DNA of 64,000 bases from Streptomyces polyasparticus (lineage in GTDB: Bacteria; Actinomycetota; Actinomycetes; Streptomycetales; Streptomycetaceae), in assembly GCF_014493765.1 (NCBI RefSeq), contig NZ_JACTVJ010000005.1, forward strand, positions 62,001-126,000, written 5' to 3'. The notes under the pieces were generated by a model. That model was not told the origin of the DNA. It did no database searches and worked only from the letters and a program-made list of their open reading frames with translations. This document shows, piece by piece, positions 40,860 to 49,095 of the stretch (positions are counted from its first letter, which is position 1; each line of letters opens with the position of its first letter). Position numbers and translations under genes: made by a program.

Positions 40860-42146
40860 CTACACAGCGCGCAGCGCCCGTTCCACGATCGCCGCGCCCT
40901 CCTCCGCCTCCCCCACCGTCAGACTCAGCGGCGGCGCGATCCGCAGCACGCTCGTGCTGTGGCCGCCGCCCTTGCCGATCAGCAGTCCGCCGGCCCTGGT
41001 CGCCTCCAGGACCGCGGCCGCCCGTTCCGGAGACGGCCGGTCCGTGCCGGGTTCGCACAGTTCGATGCCGATCATCAGGCCCCGGCCGCGCACCTCCCGT
41101 ACGCACGCGACTCCCGCGCACGCCGCCCGCAGCCGCTCCAGGAGCAGGCCGCCGACGCGGCGGGCGTTGCCCTGGAGGTCGTGTTCCAGGAGGTACGTGA
41201 GGTTCGCGAGGCCCGCCGCCATCGTGACCGGGGAGCCGCCGAAGGTGGAGATGGAGTTGGCGTCGAGGCAGTTCATGACCTCGGCGCGGGCGACGACGCC
41301 GCCGATGGACATGCCGTTGCCGATGCCCTTGGCGAAGGTGAGCATGTCGGGCGGCCCGGAGGCGGCGTGCGCCTGCCAGCCCCAGAAGTGGTCGCCGGTC
41401 CGGCCCCAGCCCGTCTGGACCTCGTCCGAGATCCACAACACCCCGCGTGCGGCAAGGACTTCGCGGAAGGCCGCGTACAGGCCGTCGGGCGGCGAGGTGA
41501 AGCCGCCGACGCCCTGGACGGGCTCGGCGATGAGGGCGGCCGGCGGGCGGCCGTGGCCGAGGAGGTCCTCGAGGTCCGCCACACAGGCGGCGATGAACGC
41601 GTCGTCGTCAAGCGCGGCGTACGGGCCTCGGGTGCGCACGCCCCCGTGCACGTACAGGGTCTGCAGCGGGGTCAGCGAGGTCGGCGACCACGCGCGGTTG
41701 CCGGTGATCCCGACGGCCGAGAACGAGCGTCCGTGGTAGCTGTTGCGCATCGCGAGGATCGCGTTCGAGTTGCGGTAGGCCGTCGCGAGCAGCAGGGCCG
41801 TGTCATTGGCCTCCGTACCCGAGGTCGTGAAGAAGACCCGGGCGTCGGGGATGCCGCTCAACGCCGCGATGCGCTCGGCGAGTTCGACCATTTGCCGGTT
41901 GAGGTACAGCGTGGACGAGTGGATGATGCGGCCGGCCTGCTCGGCGACCGCCTTGGTGACCTCGGGCAGCGCGTGCGCCGTCATCGTGGTGAGGATGCCG
42001 CCGAAGAAGTCCAGGTACTTCACACCGTCGGCGTCCCAGACATGGCGGCCCTCGCCGTGGGTGAGCTCGATCGGCTGCTCGTAGTAGAGCGCGAGCCAGT
42101 CGGGCAGCACCTGTTGGTGACGTGCGCGCAGATCGGATTCGGTCAC
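40860..42146 (-). CDS. Class III PLP aminotransferase (probable beta-alanine/omega-aminotransferase)
   Basis: A 428-residue aminotransferase of subgroup III. It shows FTTSGTEANDTALLLATAYR, NSYHGRSFSAVG and DEVQTGWGRTGDHFWG, and the PLP lysine Lys273 in TFAKGIGNGMSIGG. It removes the amino group from an omega-amino acid, here probably beta-alanine or 3-aminoisobutyrate from pyrimidine breakdown, giving malonate semialdehyde or its methyl form. GTG 42146 overlaps the stop of the beta-ureidopropionase gene by 4 bp, so the enzymes are made together. Confidence 0.9.
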   Translation of the reverse strand: MTESDLRARHQQVLPDWLALYYEQPIELTHGEGRHVWDADGVKYLDFFGGILTTMTAHALPEVTKAVAEQAGRIIHSSTLYLNRQMVELAERIAALSGIPDARVFFTTSGTEANDTALLLATAYRNSNAILAMRNSYHGRSFSAVGITGNRAWSPTSLTPLQTLYVHGGVRTRGPYAALDDDAFIAACVADLEDLLGHGRPPAALIAEPVQGVGGFTSPPDGLYAAFREVLAARGVLWISDEVQTGWGRTGDHFWGWQAHAASGPPDMLTFAKGIGNGMSIGGVVARAEVMNCLDANSISTFGGSPVTMAAGLANLTYLLEHDLQGNARRVGGLLLERLRAACAGVACVREVRGRGLMIGIELCEPGTDRPSPERAAAVLEATRAGGLLIGKGGGHSTSVLRIAPPLSLTVGEAEEGAAIVERALRAV

Positions 42147-42985
42147 GGCTGCACCAGCCCTTCGTACGCGTCCGGACGGCGGTCGCGGTAGAACGCCCAC
42201 TGGTTGCGTACTTCCTCGATCAGGCCGAAGTCCAGGTCTCGTACAAGGAGTTCTTCGGTCTTGTCGCTCGCGGTCTCGCCCACGAACTGCCCGCGCGGGT
42301 CGACGAAGTACGAGGTCCCGTAGAAGTCGTTGTCCCCGTACTCCTCCTGGCCGACCCGGTTGATCGCCGCGATGAAGTACTCGTTGGCGACCGCGGCCGC
42401 CGGCTGCTCCAGCTGCCACAGATACGCGGAGAGCCCACGCGAGGTCGCCGACGGGTTGTACACCAACTGGGCGCCGTTCAGGCCGAGTTGGCGCCAGCCC
42501 TCGGGGAAGTGCCGGTCGTAGCAGATGTAGACGCCGACCTTGCCGACCGCGGTGTCGAAGACGGGCCAGCCCATGTTCCCCGGCTTGAAGTAGTACTTCT
42601 CCCAGAAGCCCTTCACCTGCGGGATGTGGTGCTTGCGGTACTTGCCGAGATACGTGCCGTCGGCGTCGATCACGGCCGCGGTGTTGAAGTAGAAGCCCGC
42701 CTGCTCGACTTCGAAGACGGGGACGACGATGACCATCCCGGTCTCGCGCGCGAGCTCCTGCATACGGCGCACGGTCGGCCCGTCGGGCACGGGCTCGGCC
42801 CAGCGGTAGTGCTCCGGCTCCTGCACCTGGCAGAAGTACGGGGCGTTGAACACCTCCTGGAAGCCGATCACCTTCGCGCCTTGGCGCGCGGCCTCCCGGG
42901 CGTGCTCCTCGTGTTTGGCGATCATGGATTCGGTGTCGCCTGTCCAGGTCGCCTGGACCAGTGCGGCGCGTACGACGGTGGCCAT
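42143..42985 (-). CDS. Beta-ureidopropionase-like nitrilase-superfamily amidohydrolase
   Basis: A 280-residue C-N hydrolase with the full triad: Glu44 in GFQEVFNAPYF, Lys118 in KYRKHHIP and Cys155 in VYICYDRHFPEGWRQL. The FNAPYFCQVQE segment and PEGWR are typical of N-carbamoyl-beta-alanine amidohydrolases, which release beta-alanine, CO2 and ammonia. ATG 42985 has an AAGGAG box. First gene of the pyrimidine catabolic run on the minus strand; no dihydropyrimidine dehydrogenase gene is in the window. Confidence 0.9.
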   Translation of the reverse strand: MATVVRAALVQATWTGDTESMIAKHEEHAREAARQGAKVIGFQEVFNAPYFCQVQEPEHYRWAEPVPDGPTVRRMQELARETGMVIVVPVFEVEQAGFYFNTAAVIDADGTYLGKYRKHHIPQVKGFWEKYYFKPGNMGWPVFDTAVGKVGVYICYDRHFPEGWRQLGLNGAQLVYNPSATSRGLSAYLWQLEQPAAAVANEYFIAAINRVGQEEYGDNDFYGTSYFVDPRGQFVGETASDKTEELLVRDLDFGLIEEVRNQWAFYRDRRPDAYEGLVQP

Positions 42986-43224
42986 GAGCTGCTCCTTCGA
43001 CGAAACGCTCGCTGTCGGCCCCGAGCGGCCCCGAGGAGGCCGTTCAGCGGGCTCTACGCCCGTAGACGAGGGCCGTGGAGCCACGAAGGTACGACCACCG
43101 GGGGTGCGGGGCAAGACCGCCTGCCGCAAGGCCACGGCACTGATCGCGAATTCCTACTCGTACGGGTGAGACGCGGGCCCGCCGACGCAGTCGGCGAGGC
43201 CGGCACCCCGGCCGCCGAAGCTCC

Positions 43225-43261
43225 CGAAGCCCCCCGAAGCCCCCGAAGCCCCCGAAGCCCC
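43225..43261. repeat. 9-bp tandem repeat CGAAGCCCC, four copies
   Basis: Four nearly exact copies of CGAAGCCCC end at the stop codon of the uncharacterised minus-strand gene. The rest of the 275-bp gap to the beta-ureidopropionase start shows no gene. Confidence 0.9.
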
Positions 43262-44553
43262 TACGGCCGGTACCCCGCCACCCGCAGCGCATGGGACAGA
43301 TCGCGGCGGCAGTTCCCCGAGACCGATTCCGCCGCCTTGAGCAGCGGCGGGATCAGACGGTCCGGGTCGGCGGCGACGATCCGTGCGGCCTCCTCCGGCG
43401 TACGGACCCGCAGAAAGGCCTCGAGCAGCACCTCGGCCTGTCCGCGGCGCCCCGCGTCGGCCATGACGAGCGCGGCCTCGCCGATCTCGGACGCGGGCCG
43501 CCCCACACCCTGCCGCAGCAGCCGCCCCGAGTCCTCGGACCGGCCCGCCGCGGCCAGTGCGTCGGCCACGGCCACGAGGTCGGCGGGCGGCAGCGAGGCC
43601 GCCTCCCACAGCAGCGTGGCCCAGTCGGCGCCGAGCCCGGCGCGGAACAACTCCTCGGCCAGCAGCGGCAGCTGTTCGGGCGGACGCCGTGCCGCCTCGC
43701 ACAGGAGCACATGCGCCTCACCAGTACGGCCAGCGCTGCGCAGCGAGATCAGCTGGGCCACCGTGGCCGTGGTGGACCGCACATCGGGCCCGGGCGCGGT
43801 GCCGGGCGGCGCGGTCCGTGCGGCCGGCTCGGGCGCCTGTCCGTACCGGGCGCCACGGGGCGCGGCCGGCGCGGCGGTCGGCGGCATCACCGAGGCCTCC
43901 TCCCCGCCGGGCGCATAGCGCGCGCCCCTGCGCGCGAACCGGTGGCCGCCGGAGGCCTCTTGGGTCGCGTCCTCCGCCCGAGGCGCGGCCTCCGCCGCCT
44001 GCCGGGGCGCGCAGAACGGGGCCTCGGGCCGCGGCACCGTCTGCCGCGCGGGCCCCGCCACCTGGTGCAGCCGCATCCGCAACTCCGCCGCCCGTGCCGT
44101 CGCCCGCTCGTGGTCGTCCTGGGCCCAGGCGAGGTCGAGCCGCAGCCGTTCGGCGTCGAAGGGCGACGCGGACTGCAGCAACTCCACCAGTTCCGCCTGC
44201 CGTTCGGCGGCGTAGTGCTGCTCCTTGAGCATCAGGTCAAGACGCTCGGCCAGCCGTTCCCGTGCGCCGGGACGGGTGTCGACATGGCGGAGCAGACGCT
44301 GGTGGAGGGCGCGGGCATGAGTGAGCTCCCGGGTGGCGGTCTCGCGTCCGTAGGCCGCCGCCAGATCATGGAGCAGCGCCTCCACCACATCCCACGGAGG
44401 CGCCTCACGGCCCTGCAGGCAGGCGCGCATACCGTCGGGGTCACGGCGCAGGAAGACTCCGCACCAGCCGCCGTCCTGGTCGATGCGTCCGACCAGTCCT
44501 CTCAGATAGTCCGCGAACTCCCGCGCAGGGTCCGCGTGTTGCCCCGCCGCCAT
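43261..44553 (-). CDS. Uncharacterised helical-repeat protein
   Basis: A 430-residue soluble protein not assigned to a named family. The first 210 residues are strongly helical and charged (REFADYLRGLVGRIDQDGGW, ERLDLMLKEQHYAAERQAELVELLQ, DLAWAQDDHERATARAAELRMRL) and could form a coiled coil. Next comes a low-complexity Pro/Ala-rich linker (about 215-290). The C-terminal part is a series of short degenerate helical repeats of about 34 residues, with phrases such as GRTGEAHVLLCEAARRPPEQLPLLAEELFRAG, GRSEDSGRLLRQGVG and GRRGQAEVLLEAFLRV, read here as TPR-like. Similar regulators occur in Streptomyces next to small effectors, but no function is claimed. ATG 44553 follows a GGGGGAG box. Confidence 0.7.
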   Translation of the reverse strand: MAAGQHADPAREFADYLRGLVGRIDQDGGWCGVFLRRDPDGMRACLQGREAPPWDVVEALLHDLAAAYGRETATRELTHARALHQRLLRHVDTRPGARERLAERLDLMLKEQHYAAERQAELVELLQSASPFDAERLRLDLAWAQDDHERATARAAELRMRLHQVAGPARQTVPRPEAPFCAPRQAAEAAPRAEDATQEASGGHRFARRGARYAPGGEEASVMPPTAAPAAPRGARYGQAPEPAARTAPPGTAPGPDVRSTTATVAQLISLRSAGRTGEAHVLLCEAARRPPEQLPLLAEELFRAGLGADWATLLWEAASLPPADLVAVADALAAAGRSEDSGRLLRQGVGRPASEIGEAALVMADAGRRGQAEVLLEAFLRVRTPEEAARIVAADPDRLIPPLLKAAESVSGNCRRDLSHALRVAGYRP

Positions 44554-44701
44554 GTCTCCCCCACCAGACTGGACCGTTCCGGTCCACGTGTGTGCGGCAG
44601 CATTCCACACCCGGCGTGTTACGGGGCCGCTACGCGCGGTTTTCGTAGGGTCACATGAAAACGGGCCGGCGGGTACGGGAATGCGGGTGCGCCGGGTGGG
44701 C

Positions 44702-45100
44702 TCAGACCTGCGTCAGTCGCACGGCGATCCCGGTGTGCGGCCGCTTGCCGAGCCGCACGATCAGCGCCGGATAGTCGACCATCCAGTACTGCCACTTGTA
44801 CTTGCGCGACAGGAGCCGGCGCACCTTCGGCATCCCGCTCTCGTCGAGCAGGGTCGCCGTCCCCTCGGCGCTCACCGCGCCCTCGGCGATCCGCCCGCGG
44901 ACATCGCATGCGGTCACCACGACCCGTTTGTCGTTGCGCAGCCGCTTGACCTTCCACGTGTCGGTCTTCGTCCATACGTACAAGAGCGTGCCGTCGCTCA
45001 CCACCCAGACCGGCGTGGAGACGGGGGTGCCGTTCTTGCGGTACGTGGTGAGCGAGATGTAGCGGGAGCGGCCGAGGGCCTCAAGGGCGTCGCTGGTCAT
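44702..45100 (-). CDS. PPOX-class F420-dependent oxidoreductase (split-barrel flavin/deazaflavin fold)
   Basis: A 132-residue protein of the pyridoxamine-phosphate-oxidase-like split barrel. It opens with YISLTTYRKNGTPVSTPVWVVSDG, followed by LYVWTKTDTWKVKRLRNDKRVVVTACD and AEGTATLLDESG; these features are typical of the small actinobacterial F420-binding PPOX group. The substrate is unknown. Its start lies 20 bp inside the end of the alginate-lyase-family gene. TAGGGT (minus strand, 45114-45109) ends 8 nt before ATG 45100 with no ribosome-binding site, so it may also have its own leaderless transcript. Confidence 0.85.
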   Translation of the reverse strand: MTSDALEALGRSRYISLTTYRKNGTPVSTPVWVVSDGTLLYVWTKTDTWKVKRLRNDKRVVVTACDVRGRIAEGAVSAEGTATLLDESGMPKVRRLLSRKYKWQYWMVDYPALIVRLGKRPHTGIAVRLTQV

Positions 45101-46313
45101 GACAGGCGACCCTATCCGCGCCGGGGCAGCTGCCGAAGCCGGTGCCGTGTGTCAGCGTCTCCCAGGCCACGAACAGGTCGTCGGTGCCGGCCGGCCGCAT
45201 CGAGGCCGCGAGGCGCTGCCCGTACGGCATACGGATCCCCAGCCTGCCGCGCAGATGGTGCAGCGCCACCTCCAGATCCGGACCCATGGTGAGCTGCGGG
45301 CGGCCGCCGCACAGCGTCTTGGGCACGGGTTCGCCGAGCTGGTGGCGGGCGTGCAGCTCGATGGTGGCGCGCAGCCGTTCGCGTACTTCTCCGTACAGGT
45401 CCACGCCCTGGTGGTGGGCGGTCTCGGCGGCGTGCGCGGTGGCGGCGAGCGCATAGCCGACGTGCTCGAAGTTTCGGCAGGACTCCTGCGCGAGCCCGTC
45501 GACGAAGGTGCGCTGGCCGAACCAGAACTCGCGGATCTCCTCGGGCGTATCGGCCTTGCCGCCGGGCGGTGCGACAGGCAGCGGGCCGTCGGAGCGCAGA
45601 TAGAAGTACGCGGGGACGCGGTCACGGAAGCGCCGCACCGCCTCGTCGAAGATCCGGCGTTCGTCGAGGAAGACGCCGATGGCCATCGCGGCGTCGATCA
45701 TCGTCAGGTCCCAGTTGCCGTTGTAGTCGGCGACCTCCTCGGCGTACTCGCCGAGGTAGGCGTGGCGCAGCATCCTCCAGAAACGGTCGGCGTCCTCCAC
45801 GGGCCAGCCCTCATAGGTGTGGCGCACCAACTCCCCGGCGCGCGCCCAGGTCGAGCCCGACCAGGCCGCCTGCAGCGCGGAGTTGCCCTCGGTGTGGTCG
45901 CGCAGGACCGCGGACCAGGCGTCCATGATGCGTACGGCGCGACGGGCGTGGGCGGGGTCGCGGGTGACGGTGTAGAGCAGCGCCTGCGTGTAGGCGGCGA
46001 TCGCGTCCTCGCGTTCGCCGGTACAGGCGGGCGGGTTCTTGTACGGCGGACAGGCGACGATCCGGTACGGGCGCGGCCGGTAGTCGTCCGCCGCGTAACG
46101 GCTCTCCTTCATCCGGCGGTACGCGGAGGTCTGGGGCTCCCGGCCCTCTCGGACGTTGCGCCGCAGCGCCTCGATCCGATCGAGGTCGAGCAGGACGCCG
46201 GGGTGCTGGAACCCGGAGCGGATGTCGGCGGGCGGCGGAGGCGGCGGCGCGGCGCCTACCAGGCCCGCGAGCAGGCCGGTGACCAGGGCGAACAAGGCGA
46301 CGTTACGTCTCAC
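45081..46313 (-). CDS. Alginate-lyase-family secreted protein (second of a tandem pair)
   Basis: A 410-residue exported protein with the alginate_lyase (PF05426) alpha/alpha-barrel pattern. A short signal peptide (RRNVALFALVTGLLAGLVGA) is followed by FQHPGVLLDLDRIEALRRNV, WSGSTWARAGELVRHTYEGW, NGNWDLTMIDAAMAIGVFLDE, CRNFEHVGYALAATAHAAET and GGRPQLTMGPDLEVALHHL. The family cleaves uronic-acid polysaccharides by beta-elimination, but many Streptomyces members have unknown substrates. GTG 46313 overlaps the stop of the upstream paralogue by 4 bp. The two proteins are very similar along their whole length, so they arose by tandem duplication. Confidence 0.82.
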   Translation of the reverse strand: MRRNVALFALVTGLLAGLVGAAPPPPPPADIRSGFQHPGVLLDLDRIEALRRNVREGREPQTSAYRRMKESRYAADDYRPRPYRIVACPPYKNPPACTGEREDAIAAYTQALLYTVTRDPAHARRAVRIMDAWSAVLRDHTEGNSALQAAWSGSTWARAGELVRHTYEGWPVEDADRFWRMLRHAYLGEYAEEVADYNGNWDLTMIDAAMAIGVFLDERRIFDEAVRRFRDRVPAYFYLRSDGPLPVAPPGGKADTPEEIREFWFGQRTFVDGLAQESCRNFEHVGYALAATAHAAETAHHQGVDLYGEVRERLRATIELHARHQLGEPVPKTLCGGRPQLTMGPDLEVALHHLRGRLGIRMPYGQRLAASMRPAGTDDLFVAWETLTHGTGFGSCPGADRVACHDQRRP

Positions 46314-47491
46314 TTCACCGGCTCCCCACCGTGCGTCAGCGTCTCCCAGGCCACGAACAGGTTGTCCGTGCCGGCCGGCCGCATCTCGCCGACGAGGCGC
46401 CGCGCGTGCGGCAGCCGCAGTCCGAGGCGGTTCTGCAGATGGTTCAGGGCGACCTCGGCGTCGGGCCCCATGGTGAGCGTGAGCCGCCCGCCGCACAGCC
46501 ACTCGGGCCCGGCCTCCGCCTCGCTCACCTGGTACTGCGCATGCAACTCCAAGGCGGCTCGCAGCCGTTCGGCCACGTCCTTGTAGAGGTCGACGCCCTG
46601 CACCCGGGCCGTCTCGGCGACATGCGCGGTGGCGGCGATCGCGTAGCCGACGTGCTCGAAGTTACGGCAGGTCTCCTGCGCCAGACCGTCCACGAACCGC
46701 TGCTGTCCGAACCAGTAGCGGGTCAACTCCGCGGGGCTGTCGACCAGTCCGCCCGGCGGGCTCTTGGGCCGCGGACCATCCGTCCGCAGATAGAAGTAGG
46801 CAGGCACCCGCTGCCGCACCCGCGCGACGGCCCGCTCGAACACCGCGCGGTCGTCGAGGAAGACCCCGATGCTCGCGGCCGCGTCGGCCATGACCAGGTC
46901 CCAGTTGCCGTTGCGGCCGAGCGAACCGCCCGCAACCTGCGGCAGATAGACCTCGCGCAGCATCCGGTCGAAGCGCGCCACGTTCTCTTCCGGCCAGCCC
47001 TTGTGGACGTACCGCATGATCTCCCCGGCCCGCGCCCAGGTCGATCCGGCCCAGGCGGCCTGCAGTCCGGAGTTGCCCGCGCTGTGCGCGCGCAGCGTGC
47101 CCGACCACAGGTCCATGATCTCAAGGGCCTTGCGGGCATGGGCCTGTTCGCGGGTGACCACCCACATCAGTGCGTGGGTGTACGCGGCGATCGCGTCCTC
47201 GCGTTCCTGCACACAGCCGCGCCCGGGCCGGTCGCCGGGCGGGCAGACGACCTCGTTCTGCGGCTGCACGAAGTACCACATCGAGGCGTAGCGGCTGGCG
47301 CGCATCGCGTCGAAGGCCGAGGCGTACGGCTCGTCGCCGGCGCGCACCCGGGCGCGGACGAAGTCGAGCCGGGCCCGGTCGAGGAAGGCACCGGGATGCT
47401 GCAACGGCCGCGGCGCGGGAGCGGTCGAGACCAGGAGCGGCAGCAGCACGACGGCGAGCACGGCACGTACGAGAGCCAGGGGACGGACCAT
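46310..47491 (-). CDS. Alginate-lyase-family secreted protein (first of a tandem pair)
   Basis: A 393-residue exported protein with a signal peptide (MVRPLALVRAVLAVVLLPLLVS, cut near STA-PAP; shown as residues 1-24). It has the same core as the following gene product: LQHPGAFLDRARLDFVRARV, WAGSTWARAGEIMRYVHKGW, NGNWDLVMADAAASIGVFLDD, CRNFEHVGYAIAATAHVAET and GGRLTLTMGPDAEVALNHL. Conserved Asn/His/Tyr positions in the NFEHVGY segment are candidate active-site residues. It follows the HxlR regulator gene by 41 bp on the same strand, so it could be read through from that promoter. Confidence 0.82.
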   Translation of the reverse strand: MVRPLALVRAVLAVVLLPLLVSTAPAPRPLQHPGAFLDRARLDFVRARVRAGDEPYASAFDAMRASRYASMWYFVQPQNEVVCPPGDRPGRGCVQEREDAIAAYTHALMWVVTREQAHARKALEIMDLWSGTLRAHSAGNSGLQAAWAGSTWARAGEIMRYVHKGWPEENVARFDRMLREVYLPQVAGGSLGRNGNWDLVMADAAASIGVFLDDRAVFERAVARVRQRVPAYFYLRTDGPRPKSPPGGLVDSPAELTRYWFGQQRFVDGLAQETCRNFEHVGYAIAATAHVAETARVQGVDLYKDVAERLRAALELHAQYQVSEAEAGPEWLCGGRLTLTMGPDAEVALNHLQNRLGLRLPHARRLVGEMRPAGTDNLFVAWETLTHGGEPVK

Positions 47492-47532
47492 ACGGGCAGC
47501 CTGGACCCGGCGGGGCCGGGGCGCAGGATCTG

Positions 47533-47931
47533 TTACTCCCCCCGCGCGCCGCGCAGCACGGACGGCGTCCCGGCCGGCTCTTCCCGCGCGCCGAGGATCT
47601 CTTCGCGGTGCGCCCGCGTCCACGCGCAGAGATGGTCCATCGGGTCGAGCAGAGAGCGGCCGAGCGCGGTCAGTGCGTACTCGACGCGCGGCGGGTTCTC
47701 GTCGTACACGGTGCGGGTCACCCAGCCGTCGCGCTCCATGGCGCGCAGCGTCTCGGTGAGCACCTTCGGGGAGACGCGGTGCAGGGGCACCTTGAGTTCG
47801 GTGAAGCGGCGCGGCCCGGCTTCGAGGCAGCGCATGATCATGGCGCTCCACTTGTCACCGATGCGGAAGGGCATGCGGTGCGCGCAGTCGGCGTCGAACA
47901 TGTCCGCGCTCAGGGGCTCGATCCGGTTCAT
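47533..47931 (-). CDS. HxlR-family winged-helix regulator
   Basis: A 132-residue MarR-like regulator of the HxlR group. It has an N-terminal Cys16 (ADCAHRMPF) of the kind that can sense oxidants or electrophiles, then FRIGDKWSAMIMRCLEAGPRRFTELK, the recognition helix in VSPKVLTETLRAMERDGWV and the wing RTVYDENPPRVEYALTALGRSLL. It is divergent from a NAD(P)-binding oxidoreductase gene, its probable target. TAGGCT (minus strand, 47943-47938) ends 6 nt before the ATG with no ribosome-binding site, so the transcript is probably leaderless. Confidence 0.9.
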   Translation of the reverse strand: MNRIEPLSADMFDADCAHRMPFRIGDKWSAMIMRCLEAGPRRFTELKVPLHRVSPKVLTETLRAMERDGWVTRTVYDENPPRVEYALTALGRSLLDPMDHLCAWTRAHREEILGAREEPAGTPSVLRGARGE

Positions 47932-47982
47932 ACGGGAAGCCTACGAGGTCGCCGTACGGGGCGGGTTCTCCCCGGCCACCGG

Positions 47983-48008
47983 GGCCGGTTCCCTTGAAGT
48001 AACCGGCC
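47983..48008. promoter_or_regulatory. HxlR-type operator
   Basis: Perfect 8-bp arms GGCCGGTT (47983-47990) and AACCGGCC (48001-48008) flank a 10-bp spacer. The spacer contains TTGAAG, a good -35 for the oxidoreductase gene, so a bound dimer would block that promoter. Confidence 0.65.
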
Positions 48009-48064
48009 CTTGCCGTTCTACGGTCCTGCCCTCAGTCCAGAGGTGAGCAACCCAGGGAGTTCCC

Positions 48065-48706
48065 ATGAGCAGGATCGTGATCTTCGGCGCCGGCGGGCGG
48101 GTGGGCAGCGCGGCGGTGGCGGAGGCGGTGCGCCGCGGCCACACGGTGACAGCGGTGGTGCGCGACCCGGCCAAGTACCCGGACCTCGGGTCGGATCAGG
48201 TCACGGTCGTACGGGGCGATGTCACCGATGCCGCGGCGGTGGCCTCGCTCGCGGCGGGGCACGACGCGGCGGTCAACGCGTCGGCGCGGCTCGACATGCC
48301 GGCCGAGGAGTACTTCACGGCGGCCGCCCGCGCGTTGATCACCGGCCTGGAGAAGGCGGGCGTGCCCCGGCTGCTCGTCCTCGGCATCGCCTCGACGCTC
48401 GAGACGGCTCCGGGGGTACGGGTGATGGACGACCCGGCGTTCCCCGAGGAGTACCGGGTGTTCTCGCAGGGGCATGTCGCCGAGTTCGGTCTGCTGCGCG
48501 AACAGGCGGACGCCCTCGACTGGTTGATGGTGGTCCCGCCGCTGAACCTCGACGCCGAGGCCCCCGTCACCGGCACGTACCGCACCGCAGTCGGCACCGT
48601 CATCGAGGGCGAGGGGCGCATCGCCCACGCGGACCTTGCCGTGGCGCTCCTCGACGAGATCGAGCGGCCCGCGCACCACCGCGTACAGCTGGCCGTATCG
48701 GCTTGA
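48065..48706 (+). CDS. NAD(P)-binding oxidoreductase (atypical SDR/NmrA-like)
   Basis: A 213-residue Rossmann protein. The motif RIVIFGAGGRVGSAAVAEAVRRGH (residues 3-26, cofactor loop GAGGRVG) is followed by VTVVRGDVTDAAAV, LLVLGIASTLE and LDWLMVVPPLNL. These are the usual landmarks of the NAD(P)H-binding family that includes azoreductase- and quinone-reductase-like proteins. It lacks the extended C-domain of NmrA. It is divergent from the HxlR regulator, an arrangement typical of redox-stress pairs. The AGGGAG box precedes ATG 48065. Confidence 0.88.
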   Translation: MSRIVIFGAGGRVGSAAVAEAVRRGHTVTAVVRDPAKYPDLGSDQVTVVRGDVTDAAAVASLAAGHDAAVNASARLDMPAEEYFTAAARALITGLEKAGVPRLLVLGIASTLETAPGVRVMDDPAFPEEYRVFSQGHVAEFGLLREQADALDWLMVVPPLNLDAEAPVTGTYRTAVGTVIEGEGRIAHADLAVALLDEIERPAHHRVQLAVSA

Positions 48707-48778
48707 GACATACGGGCGGGAAATCCGCCCGCGACGTGCGGACGTAAAACCGGGACGTACAGACGTGCAGGGCCCCGG

Positions 48779-49030
48779 TCAGGCCGGCAGCGGTGAGCAG
48801 CGGGCCAGGACCTCGTCCAGGGAGAGGCCGAGCGCCTCGGCCAGGGCGGCGACCGTGAAGAACGCCGGGGTCGGGGCGCGGCCCGTCTCGATCTTGCGGA
48901 GGGTCTCGGCGGAGAGCCCTGCCACCGTGGCCACCTCGTTCATGCTGCGGGGACCGCGTGCTTCGCGGAGCAGACGGCCGAGACGCTCGCCGCGCTCGCG
49001 CTCTTCGGGGGTGAGAGGGGTGCGCACCAT
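48779..49030 (-). CDS. Small XRE-family HTH regulator
   Basis: An 83-residue protein made of a single XRE/cro-type helix-turn-helix: RGERLGRLLREARGPR is the first helix region, then 'MNEVATVAGLSAETLRKIET' and GRAPTPAFFTVAALAEALGLSLDEVL. It is divergent from the methionine aminopeptidase gene, 65 bp start to start. TAGAAT (minus strand, 49042-49037) lies 6 nt before its ATG and there is no ribosome-binding site, so it is probably leaderless and autoregulated through the 18-bp repeats in the gap. Confidence 0.9.
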   Translation of the reverse strand: MVRTPLTPEERERGERLGRLLREARGPRSMNEVATVAGLSAETLRKIETGRAPTPAFFTVAALAEALGLSLDEVLARCSPLPA

Positions 49031-49031
49031 G

Positions 49032-49087
49032 CCGTTATTCTAATACCGCCAGGGACCGTTATTTCTATACCGCTTCCACCGGTATAG
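49032..49087. promoter_or_regulatory. Repeated operator in the xre/map divergent promoter
   Basis: Two 18-bp direct repeats, CCGTTATTCTAATACCGC (49032-49049) and CCGTTATTTCTATACCGC (49056-49073), differ at two positions. An inverted repeat CTATACCG/CGGTATAG (49065-49072, 49080-49087) overlaps the second. The sites cover the -10 boxes of both genes: TAGAAT for xre and TATAGT (49083-49088) for map. The AT content is far above the surroundings. The likely ligand is the small XRE protein. Confidence 0.7.
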
Positions 49088-49095
49088 TAATTGGC

